The translations under genes were made by a program, and so were the position numbers. Positions 26,862 through 33,596 of a stretch of 64,000 nt of DNA are shown piece after piece (the stretch's first letter is position 1; each line of letters starts with the position of its first letter). The DNA is from Glycomyces terrestris (GTDB lineage: Bacteria > Actinomycetota > Actinomycetes > Mycobacteriales > Micromonosporaceae). Under the pieces are notes generated by a model. It was not told the DNA's origin and made no database searches. It saw only the letters and a program-made list of their open reading frames with translations. Location of the stretch: positions 62,001 through 126,000 of the forward strand of contig NZ_RSEB01000002.1 of assembly GCF_003933745.1 (NCBI RefSeq), written 5' to 3'.

Positions 26862-27953
26862 ATGACTGCACTCGAACCGCTCGCGCCGCTCCATCTCCGG
26901 GTCGTCTGGCTGCCGTACGACACGGTCGTCGACCTCTACGTGGACGGGGACCGCATCACGTTCGACCCCGTTCCGGGCGCCGAGACGATCGCGACCTCCG
27001 GCTTCGCGCTGCCCGGCCTCGTGGACGCCCACTGCCACATCGGCATCCGCCGCGGCGCCGCACCCGTCGAGAGCCTCGACGAGGCCCGCGAGCTCGCCCG
27101 CGCCGACCGCGACGCCGGCGTCCTCGCCATCCGCGACGCCGGATCGCCCTACCCGTACCCCGAGCTCGTCGGCGAGGACGGCCTCCCGCGGCTCATCCGC
27201 GCCGGCCACCACGTCGCCGCCTCCAAGCGCTACCTGCGCGGCATCGGCCTCGAATGCGAACCCGACGAGGCCGTCGCCGCGCTCGCCCGCCAGGCGAAGC
27301 TCGGCGACGGCTGGGTCAAGCTGGTGGGGGACTGGATCGACCGCGGCAAGGGCGACCTCGCCCCCTCGTTCGAACCCGAGATCCTCACCGCCGCCATCCA
27401 CGCCGCCCAGGCCGAGGGCGCCCGCGTCGCCGTCCACACCTTCTCCGAAGAGGCCGTCGCCTGCGTCGTCGAGGCCGGCGCCGACTCCGTCGAGCACGGC
27501 ACGGGCCTCTCCAAGGACCTCCTCGACCGCATGGCCGCCAAAGGGATCTCCTTGGTGCCCACCATGATCAACATCGAGACCTTCGACGACATCGCGGCCG
27601 GCGCCGACGCCAAGTTCCCCCGCTACGCCGACCACATGCGCCGCCTCAAGCGCGGCTTCCCCGAGGTCGTGCGCGCCGCCTACGAAGCCGGCGTCAAGGT
27701 CCGCCTCGGCACCGACGCCGGCGGCGGCATCGACCACGGCCTCGCCGCCGAGGAGATGCGCCTGCTCCACGAGAGCGCCGGCATCCCCGCCGCCGAGGTG
27801 GTCGCCGCCGCCTCCTGGGAGGCCCGCGAATGGCTCGGCATCGCCCCGGACCTCGGCGACGTCGTCGTCTACGACCGCGATCCCCGGCTCGACCTCGCCG
27901 CGGTCCGCGAACCGGCGCTCATCATCCTCCGGGGTCGCCTGCTGCGCCCCTGA
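26862..27953 (+). CDS. Amidohydrolase family protein
   Basis: A 363-residue metal-dependent hydrolase of the imidazolonepropionase/prolidase-like amidohydrolases. It shows DAHCHIGI (metal-binding HxH after LPGLV), VKLVGDW, VAVHTFSEEAV, SVEHGTGLS, and the catalytic Asp in RLGTDAGGG. All metal ligands are present. The substrate, a cyclic amide or a peptide derivative, is unknown. A GATACT -10-like box (26848-26853) lies 8 bases before the ATG with no ribosome binding site, so it is probably leaderless and not part of the ffh operon, although only 91 bases separate them. Confidence 0.85.
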   Translation: MTALEPLAPLHLRVVWLPYDTVVDLYVDGDRITFDPVPGAETIATSGFALPGLVDAHCHIGIRRGAAPVESLDEARELARADRDAGVLAIRDAGSPYPYPELVGEDGLPRLIRAGHHVAASKRYLRGIGLECEPDEAVAALARQAKLGDGWVKLVGDWIDRGKGDLAPSFEPEILTAAIHAAQAEGARVAVHTFSEEAVACVVEAGADSVEHGTGLSKDLLDRMAAKGISLVPTMINIETFDDIAAGADAKFPRYADHMRRLKRGFPEVVRAAYEAGVKVRLGTDAGGGIDHGLAAEEMRLLHESAGIPAAEVVAAASWEAREWLGIAPDLGDVVVYDRDPRLDLAAVREPALIILRGRLLRP

Positions 27954-28062
27954 GCTGGCCGTTTCGCCCCGATTCGCGAAGTGGCCTCGTCCCACAGTCA
28001 TTGCGGGGGTCGGATATCGTGAACGTCCCCGCGCCGTTTCCGCCCGAGCAGAGAGTGCAGCG

Positions 28063-28584
28063 ATGACCTATCCTCCGACTCCGGACCAGTCCGGCCAGGG
28101 CGGCTTCCAGTACGACCCGTACGGCAGCCAGCCCGGTTCCCAGCCCGAGCAGCCCGGCTACAGCCCGCAGCCGCAGCAGCCGGGCTACCAGCCCCAGCAG
28201 CCGGGCTACGGCCCCGCCCCGCAGCTGCCGCCCGCGGCGCCCGGCTACCCGCCCCAGTACGGCGTCCCCGGCCCCTACGGCCCGCAGCTGCCCAAGGGCC
28301 AGGCCATCGCGTCGATGGTCCTCGGCATCATCGGCGTCGGCATCCTCTGCCTGCCGATCCCGTACGTCAGCGGCATCATCAGCCTCGGCTGCGGCGTGAC
28401 CGCCGCGATCCTCGGCGGCATCGCGATGAAGAAGATCAACCAGGGCCTCGCGGGCGGCAAGGGCCAGGCCATCACCGGCCTCGTCCTCGGCATCATCGTC
28501 TGCGCGCTCGCCCTGATCGCGCTCATCGCCGTCGGCAGCCTGCTCGCCATGTTCGGCAGCGCCGCGACGACGACCACGTACTAG
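28063..28584 (+). CDS. DUF4190-type membrane protein with Pro/Gln/Tyr-rich N-terminus
   Basis: A 173-residue protein. Residues 1-75 are a low-complexity cytosolic tail with repeats of the form QPGYxPQ, common in actinobacterial membrane proteins of unknown role. Two membrane helices follow (about 82-110 and 130-160), connected by AMKKINQGLAGGKGQA, a loop typical of the DUF4190 family. Function unknown. The gene is preceded by TATCGT at 28014-28019 as a possible -10 and ends before a strong hairpin. Confidence 0.8.
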   Translation: MTYPPTPDQSGQGGFQYDPYGSQPGSQPEQPGYSPQPQQPGYQPQQPGYGPAPQLPPAAPGYPPQYGVPGPYGPQLPKGQAIASMVLGIIGVGILCLPIPYVSGIISLGCGVTAAILGGIAMKKINQGLAGGKGQAITGLVLGIIVCALALIALIAVGSLLAMFGSAATTTTY

Positions 28585-28599
28585 ACCGCACGACTCGAG

Positions 28600-28627
28600 G
28601 CGGCGCGGGCCCGGCCCGCGCCGCTTT
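28600..28627. terminator. Bidirectional terminator between convergent genes
   Basis: An uninterrupted 12-bp GC palindrome (28600-28611 with 28613-28624) followed by TTT lies between the DUF4190 gene (+) and the VOC gene (-). Confidence 0.75.
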
Positions 28628-28644
28628 CGCGTTCCCTCACGCCC

Positions 28645-29001
28645 TCACATGGTGACGAGGCAGAACGGGTGCCCGACCGGGTCGGCGAAGACCCGGAACG
28701 TCTCCCCGCCGCCTTCGAGGCGCCGCACGCCGATCCTCAGCACCGCCTCCTCGCCCGCGTCCAGGTCGCCGACCTTGACGTCGAAGTGCATCTGCTGCGG
28801 GGCGTCCTGGGTGGGCCAGGTGGGGGCCCGGTAGCCCTCGACCTGCTGGAAGGCCACGCCGGGCCGGTCGGGCGCGTCGCCGATGACGACCCAGTCGTCC
28901 TCGTCCTGAACCCTGACCATGCCGAGCAGCTCCTCGTAGAACGACGCGAGCGACGACGGGTCGGGGCAGTCGATGATGAGTCCGTGCCATGTTCCGATCA
29001 T
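28645..29001 (-). CDS. Single-domain VOC (glyoxalase-like) protein
   Basis: A 118-residue VOC protein: TWHGLIIDCPDPSSLASFYEELLGM at the start, QQMHFDVKVGDLDAGEEAVLRIG in the middle and FRVFADPVGHPFCLVTM at the end. The HPFCL ending is typical of a common actinobacterial glyoxalase-like group. Metal-ligand positions (H in TWHG and MHFDV) are kept. Ligand unknown. I chose the ATG at 29001, which has AACACT (minus strand, 29013-29008) 6 bases upstream and no ribosome binding site, so it is a leaderless candidate. Confidence 0.85.
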   Translation of the reverse strand: MIGTWHGLIIDCPDPSSLASFYEELLGMVRVQDEDDWVVIGDAPDRPGVAFQQVEGYRAPTWPTQDAPQQMHFDVKVGDLDAGEEAVLRIGVRRLEGGGETFRVFADPVGHPFCLVTM

Positions 29002-29157
29002 CAGGCCAGTGTTCCAGCCGGGTGCGACCGTCAAACGCGGTTCAGGGGACGCCGTCGCCGATCCCGCGGGAGCCCGGACCGGTTCCGCGCGGTCGGACCG
29101 GCCCGCTCACCGCGGCGCGCCCTCACCCGACCGGGTGACTTCGCGGTGGCCGTCCGC

Positions 29158-29649
29158 TCAGGTGACGTCGTCGAAGCTGGCCGCGCGGCCGCGCGTGCGC
29201 TCGGCGGGCGCCGACTCGCCGGCGTCGGCCGCGCTCCCGTTGGCCGAGCCGTTGGCGGAGCCGTTCGAGCCGCGCGTGATCGCGCCCCGGTTGACGCTGC
29301 GGCGGGTGCTCTCCACGTCGCGGGTGGCGTCGGTGAGGCCCTCCTTGAGCGGCCTGGTGCCCTCCTGGAGGTCGCGCATCGTGGACTTCAGCGGGTTCGT
29401 CAGCATCTCCTGGTCCTCTTCGGTCAGGATGTGCTTGCGGACGAACGTCTTCGGGTTGAGGTCCTCGGGCTTGATGTCGGTGCCGATCTCGCGGCTCAGG
29501 TCGGCCGCGGCGTTCGACGCCATGGTCCGGGCCTTCGAGATGAACCGGCGGAGGTTCGCCAGGGCCTTGGGCAGCTTGTCGGGGCCCCAAAGGAAGATCG
29601 CGATGAGGATGATGACGAGGAACTCGGTTCCGCCCAAGCCTCCGAACAC
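29158..29649 (-). CDS. tatB: Twin-arginine translocase subunit TatB
   Basis: A 163-residue protein. MFGGLGGTEFLVIILIAIFLWGPDKLPKAL is the TatB N-terminus: short outside end, one membrane helix, then the GPDKLP hinge and an amphipathic helix. Residues 60-110 form the cytosolic helical part. The tail is low complexity with NGSANGSANGS repeats. With TatC it recognises twin-arginine signals, such as the one seen here on the family 5 binding protein. It lies 67 bases downstream of htrA on the same strand, the order known from mycobacteria and streptomycetes. The ribosome binding site is GGAGGG, 5 bases before the ATG. Confidence 0.92.
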   Translation of the reverse strand: MFGGLGGTEFLVIILIAIFLWGPDKLPKALANLRRFISKARTMASNAAADLSREIGTDIKPEDLNPKTFVRKHILTEEDQEMLTNPLKSTMRDLQEGTRPLKEGLTDATRDVESTRRSVNRGAITRGSNGSANGSANGSAADAGESAPAERTRGRAASFDDVT

Positions 29650-29716
29650 GCTGACCCTCCGATGACCGACTGTGACTGCTGATACCTGAAAAACCTCCGC
29701 CTAGCGTACCCCCACG

Positions 29717-31258
29717 TCAGTCCCCGGCCGCTTCTAGAGTGACCTGCGCGCTGTGCTCCTCGCCATCGCGCTCGTACACGACCGTGACCACGGTCCCGGG
29801 CGCGAGCTTGCGGATGAGCGCGATCAGCTGCGTGTTCTCGGTGACGGTGGTGCCGTCGAAGCTGGTCACGACGTCGCCGTCCTCCATGCCGGCGTCGTCG
29901 GCGGGGGAGCCGGCCACGATCGTGCTCAGCGTGACCCCGACCCCCAGTTCGGACTCGCCGAGCTCGGCGCCGAGCACGGTGTGGCTGGCGGTGCCGGTCG
30001 CGATGATCTCGTCGGCGATGCGCTTCGCCTGGTTGATCGGGATCGCGAAGCCGATGCCGATGTTCCCGGCCTCGCCCTCGGCGGCCGTGGAGGCGATCGC
30101 GGTGTTGATGCCGATGACCTGCCCGGCGATGTCGGTGAGCGGCCCGCCCGAGTTGCCGGGGTTGATCGCCGCGTCGGTCTGGATCGCGGCCATGACCGAC
30201 TCGACCTCGCCGTTGTTGTTCTCGGTGAGCACCGGCCGGTCGATCGCGGAGACGATGCCCTCGGTGACCGTCGAGGACAGCCCGAGCGGCGCGCCGACCG
30301 CGAGCACCGGGTCGCCCACGGCGACCTTGTCGGAGTCGGCCAAGACCATCGCCGGGTGGTCGCCACCCTCGATCTGGAGCACGGCCACGTCGGAGTCGGG
30401 GTCGGAGCCGATGACCGCCGCGGTCGTCACCGAGCCGTCGCTGAACAGGACCTGGAGGCTCTCGGCGGGCTCGGAGCCGCCGCCGACGACCACGTGGTGG
30501 TTGGTGAGCAGGTACCCGTCGTCGGAGACGATGAAGCCCGAGCCGTTGCCGCCGTCGGCGGTGAGCACCGTGACGACCGACGGCATGATCTGCTCGACGA
30601 CCCCCGCGACCGAGGACAGGTCGCGCTCGGTCTGCGGGTCGGCCCCGGTGATGCCCCCGCCGCCGTCGCCGCGCGTGGCCCAGATGCCGACGGCCGCGCC
30701 GAGCGTCCCGGCGATGAGCGCGGTGATCGCCGCGACCGCGATGACGAGCCCGAGCCCGGCGCGCGCGGCGCCCCCGCGGCGCTCGGGCAGCGGCTCGACC
30801 GGCGTCCCGCCCGGGGCCGGGCGCGTCTCGATGACCGCGCGGCTGCCCGGGTCGCGCCACGGGTCGCTCGGCGCGGCCGGGTTCCACCACGCCGACTGTC
30901 CGACCCGCGGGCCGGCGGGCCCGGCCTGCGCGCCCGCCTGGGGAGCCTGCGCGCCCGTGTACGCCTGCGGCGGCTGCATGCCCGCGGACGCCTGCGGCCC
31001 CGCCGCTCCCGACAGGTGCGGCGGCGCGCCGTCGTGCGGCGACTGCGCTCCCGTCTGCGGCGGCCCGGCCGACACCGGCGGGGCCTGGAGGTCGGGTCCC
31101 GGCGCGGCATCGGGGCCGGGCCGGGGCGCCGCGTGGGGTTCGGACGCCTGTGCTGATCGCTCCGCCGACTGCGGATCCTGCGCGGAGTGCTGCCACGGCT
31201 CTCGGGGTCGCCGCTGATCGCCCGGATCTGCCTGGGGCGGCTGGGTGCCGGAAGTCAT
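29717..31258 (-). CDS. htrA: HtrA/DegP-like membrane-anchored serine protease
   Basis: A 513-residue S1C protease that acts on misfolded envelope proteins. Residues 1-160 are a Pro/Gln/Ala-rich cytosolic tail. One membrane helix follows (LGLVIAVAAITALIAGTLGA, about 170-190). The protease domain has the triad in YLLTNHHVVV (His), SDVAVLQIE (Asp) and NPGNSGGPL (Ser). The C-terminal PDZ domain contains GSPADDAGMEDGDVVTSFDG. The start is leaderless by the local rule: TAGACT (31270-31265) ends 6 bases before the ATG. In mycobacteria sigE and rseA precede this gene, but here a DUF3117 gene does, so envelope-stress control may be wired differently. Confidence 0.92.
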   Translation of the reverse strand: MTSGTQPPQADPGDQRRPREPWQHSAQDPQSAERSAQASEPHAAPRPGPDAAPGPDLQAPPVSAGPPQTGAQSPHDGAPPHLSGAAGPQASAGMQPPQAYTGAQAPQAGAQAGPAGPRVGQSAWWNPAAPSDPWRDPGSRAVIETRPAPGGTPVEPLPERRGGAARAGLGLVIAVAAITALIAGTLGAAVGIWATRGDGGGGITGADPQTERDLSSVAGVVEQIMPSVVTVLTADGGNGSGFIVSDDGYLLTNHHVVVGGGSEPAESLQVLFSDGSVTTAAVIGSDPDSDVAVLQIEGGDHPAMVLADSDKVAVGDPVLAVGAPLGLSSTVTEGIVSAIDRPVLTENNNGEVESVMAAIQTDAAINPGNSGGPLTDIAGQVIGINTAIASTAAEGEAGNIGIGFAIPINQAKRIADEIIATGTASHTVLGAELGESELGVGVTLSTIVAGSPADDAGMEDGDVVTSFDGTTVTENTQLIALIRKLAPGTVVTVVYERDGEEHSAQVTLEAAGD

Positions 31259-31445
31259 GCGACGAGTCTATGCCGCATTTGCCGCCCCTTCACCCGCGCT
31301 GCGATTCCCGCTCGCCTCGTGACGGTACGTCCACTCCGGCCGGTCCGAGGGCGCGAGAAAGGACCCGCTTCACGGCTCGTGCAGCGGGTCCTTCAGTCCG
31401 GACCGGCGGCGGGGTGACCGCCGAGGTGGGGTGGGCTTGGTGCCG

Positions 31446-31613
31446 TTACTCGAGGGCGCCCTGGAGTTCCTTGTTCAAGGTCTCGGCCTCTTCCGGCGAC
31501 ATCTCGACCACAAGTCGGCCACCGCCTTCCAGCGGCACCCGCATGATGATGCCGCGGCCCTCCTGGGTAACCTCCAACGGACCATCGCCGGTCCGCGGCT
31601 TCATGGCCGCCAT
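31446..31613 (-). CDS. DUF3117 family small protein
   Basis: A 55-residue protein, the standard size for DUF3117 (Rv1211-like). The start MAAMKPRTGDGPLEVT is highly typical, then GRGIIMRVPLEGGGRLVVEM and a C-terminal helix, MSPEEAETLNKELQ. The role is unknown, and the family is almost universal in actinobacteria. The ATG at 31613 has a GGGGAG site 6-7 bases upstream; the ATG at 31634 would add seven residues and has no such site. Upstream, at about 31720-31775, is an unusually AT-rich stretch with a TTAAA-N4-TTTAA palindrome (31739-31752), probably part of its promoter region. Confidence 0.9.
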   Translation of the reverse strand: MAAMKPRTGDGPLEVTQEGRGIIMRVPLEGGGRLVVEMSPEEAETLNKELQGALE

Positions 31614-31841
31614 ATTCGTCTCCCCTCGATCCAAGGCCGCAGGTTGCGACTCGACGTTGCTAGATCAAGTTTCCCCGATCCGCAGGCCGAGAGCCAACTC
31701 GCCCCTCCGAGTATGTGACAAAGTTGCGGAGAAAGTGCTTAAAAGCGTTTAAATCGGACAGCCAATTTGCGGATTTCCGATTCACGTGCCCACCGCCCTG
31801 CGATACTGCCGGATCGTGATGGTCCGTCCGCGCCGCGGCGG

Positions 31842-32378
31842 CTACTCCTCCGGGTCCTGCTCGTGCTCGGCCCCCAGCAGGAACGCGGTGCCCTCGATCT
31901 CGCGCCCGTACGGCGACACGAACGTCGGCAGCTCCTTGGGCCCGAGCGAGCGGATGTAGGACCAGAACTGCCGCACGGCCTCGGCCTTGTCGACCGCCTC
32001 GATCGGCATCGACAGCGTCACCATCCAGTCGCGGCGCCGCTCGGGCGTCGGCAGCGTCCGGACCAGGTCCTCCCACGCGTCCGGCATGAGCTGCGTCCAG
32101 CCGCCGACGACGACGCCCTTGGCGTCGCTCAGGCGCTCGGCCGCGGCGGCGCTCTCGGCGGTCTGCTCGGGCTCCTCGAGGCGGCGGCGGTAGGCGATCG
32201 CGGCGCCGTCGAGCTCGCCGAGCGCGAAGACGCCCTCGGGTCCGGCCAGGGCGACCTCGTCGCCGTCCGCGGCCCCGTCGGGGAGGGCCGCCCTCGGCTC
32301 CACTGCCTCGACCTCGTACGCCTGTTGCTCCGCGTACTCGTCCTCGTTCAACACCAGCAGCCAATAACGCATGGGCAT
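31842..32378 (-). CDS. Hypothetical protein in the FtsK-like operon
   Basis: A 178-residue soluble, acidic protein with no signal peptide or membrane segment. It begins MRYWLLVLNEDEYAEQQAYE (after MP), has ERLSDAKGVVVGGWTQLMPDAWEDLVRTLP in the middle and ends YGREIEGTAFLLGAEHEQ. I do not recognise the family. Its start is 6 bases after the stop of the DivIVA-like gene, so it is the last gene of the tight operon that starts with the FtsK-like ATPase. The alternative ATG at 32372 gives the same protein minus two residues. Confidence 0.7.
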   Translation of the reverse strand: MPMRYWLLVLNEDEYAEQQAYEVEAVEPRAALPDGAADGDEVALAGPEGVFALGELDGAAIAYRRRLEEPEQTAESAAAAERLSDAKGVVVGGWTQLMPDAWEDLVRTLPTPERRRDWMVTLSMPIEAVDKAEAVRQFWSYIRSLGPKELPTFVSPYGREIEGTAFLLGAEHEQDPEE

Positions 32379-32384
32379 ATCCCA

Positions 32385-32927
32385 TCACGCTCCGCCGCGC
32401 GGCGTCTGCTCCCCTTCGTCCTCGCGCCCTGCCTCACGTCCGGCGCCGCCGCCCTCCGCGCCGGCCTCCTTCGCGAGCCGGAACGTGCCCTCTTCGAGCG
32501 GCTCGTCGAAGGCGTCGCCCTCGGAGGACCCGGCCTCGACCGCGTTCGGGACCGGACCGCCCGCGGGCTCCACGCCCTCGTCGTCCGCCGCGAGCACCTC
32601 GGCCTCCGCTTCGGCCTCGGCCTCCTCGACCGCGTCGGTCCCGAGCTCGGCCCGCAGCGCCGCGAGCTGCTCGTCGCGGCGGCCGATCTCCCACGCCAGG
32701 CGGGTCAGGGCCGCGTCGACCTGGTCGGTCCGGTAGCCGCGCGCCCCGGTGTCGAACTTGAGGGCGCCGATCGACGCCTCGCTGACCGGCTCCTCATCGC
32801 CGAGCCCGGCCGGCGCGCCCGCGGGCGCGAGGTCCAGCAGCGTGTCGCGGCCGGTGGCCCACACGACGATCGAGAACGCGATCCACACGCCGATGACGGC
32901 GACGATGACCGGGAGCACGAAACCCAC
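32385..32927 (-). CDS. Membrane-anchored DivIVA-domain-like protein
   Basis: A protein of about 180 residues. An N-terminal membrane helix (PVIVAVIGVWIAFSIVVWA) is followed by a short DivIVA-type motif, SIGALKFDTGARGYRTDQVDAALTRLAWEI (about 52-80), where the FDT-RGYRTDQVD pattern is the conserved mark. An acidic, Ala/Glu-rich disordered tail completes it. Rv1209 of M. tuberculosis has this layout and a similar neighbourhood. It may mark the pole or septum. I prefer the GTG at 32927, because GGAGG lies 5 bases before it; the longer TTG start at 32939 would place that site inside the gene. Confidence 0.75.
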   Translation of the reverse strand: MGFVLPVIVAVIGVWIAFSIVVWATGRDTLLDLAPAGAPAGLGDEEPVSEASIGALKFDTGARGYRTDQVDAALTRLAWEIGRRDEQLAALRAELGTDAVEEAEAEAEAEVLAADDEGVEPAGGPVPNAVEAGSSEGDAFDEPLEEGTFRLAKEAGAEGGGAGREAGREDEGEQTPRGGA

Positions 32928-32945
32928 GGGTTCCTCCAAGCAGCT

Positions 32946-33596
32946 CTAAGCGAAGAACGCGAAATAGGCGAACAGCGCCATTGTGCAGACCGCGAGGGTC
33001 ACTCCCAGACGCGGGTTGTGGGGGACGACCGGCCTCACCGGCCGCCCGTTGCGGTCCGTCAGCGGCAGCCGGGGCCGGTTCGCGGCCCCCACCAGCAGAT
33101 ATCCCACGAGCGCGGCCATCACCGGCGGCAGGAACATGACCCACCACGTGGCCTCGCCGCCGCCGCTCGCGGCCAGGTAGACCAGCTGCCCGATGAGGCA
33201 GGCGACCATGCACGAGCCGTAGACGAGGAGTTCGCGCAGCACGTGGTGCGCGTTCGGCAGCAGCGTCGGCCGCTGCGCCGCCCGCACCGTCGCCTTGACC
33301 GACAGCTCGGCCTCCCGCAGCGCGGTCTGCGCCCGCGCGAGCGCCGCGTCCGGATCGTCCACGGCCGCTTCGGCCTCCTCGACCGCCGGGGACGGCATGA
33401 GGTCCGGTGTGGACTGCCGCAGGGTCGAGCACAGCTCCGCGACCCGCGAGGTCTGCGCGTCCAGCTCGGACCGCACCTCCGCGAGCGCCGCCCGCCGCCG
33501 CTCGAGCCGCCGCGCGGCCTGCGCGGTGCTCGCGGCCGAGTCGGCGTCGAGGCGCGCGAGTTCGTGGACCAGGTCGTCGTACGCGCTCAGGCTCAT
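32946..33596 (-). CDS. Coiled-coil protein with C-terminal membrane helices
   Basis: A 216-residue protein, part of the ATPase operon. Residues 1-60 and 80-115 are predicted coiled coil (DDLVHELARLDADSAAST, ERRRAALAEVRSELDAQTS). Two to three membrane helices follow (LLVYGSCMVACLIGQLVYLA, WWVMFLPPVMAALVGYLLVG and the terminal LGVTLAVCTMALFAYFAFFA). I do not recognise a family. Its ATG overlaps the TGA of the FtsK-like gene in an ATGA junction (33596-33593), showing translational coupling and suggesting that the two products work together, with this one as a possible membrane anchor or channel for the ATPase. Confidence 0.75.
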   Translation of the reverse strand: MSLSAYDDLVHELARLDADSAASTAQAARRLERRRAALAEVRSELDAQTSRVAELCSTLRQSTPDLMPSPAVEEAEAAVDDPDAALARAQTALREAELSVKATVRAAQRPTLLPNAHHVLRELLVYGSCMVACLIGQLVYLAASGGGEATWWVMFLPPVMAALVGYLLVGAANRPRLPLTDRNGRPVRPVVPHNPRLGVTLAVCTMALFAYFAFFA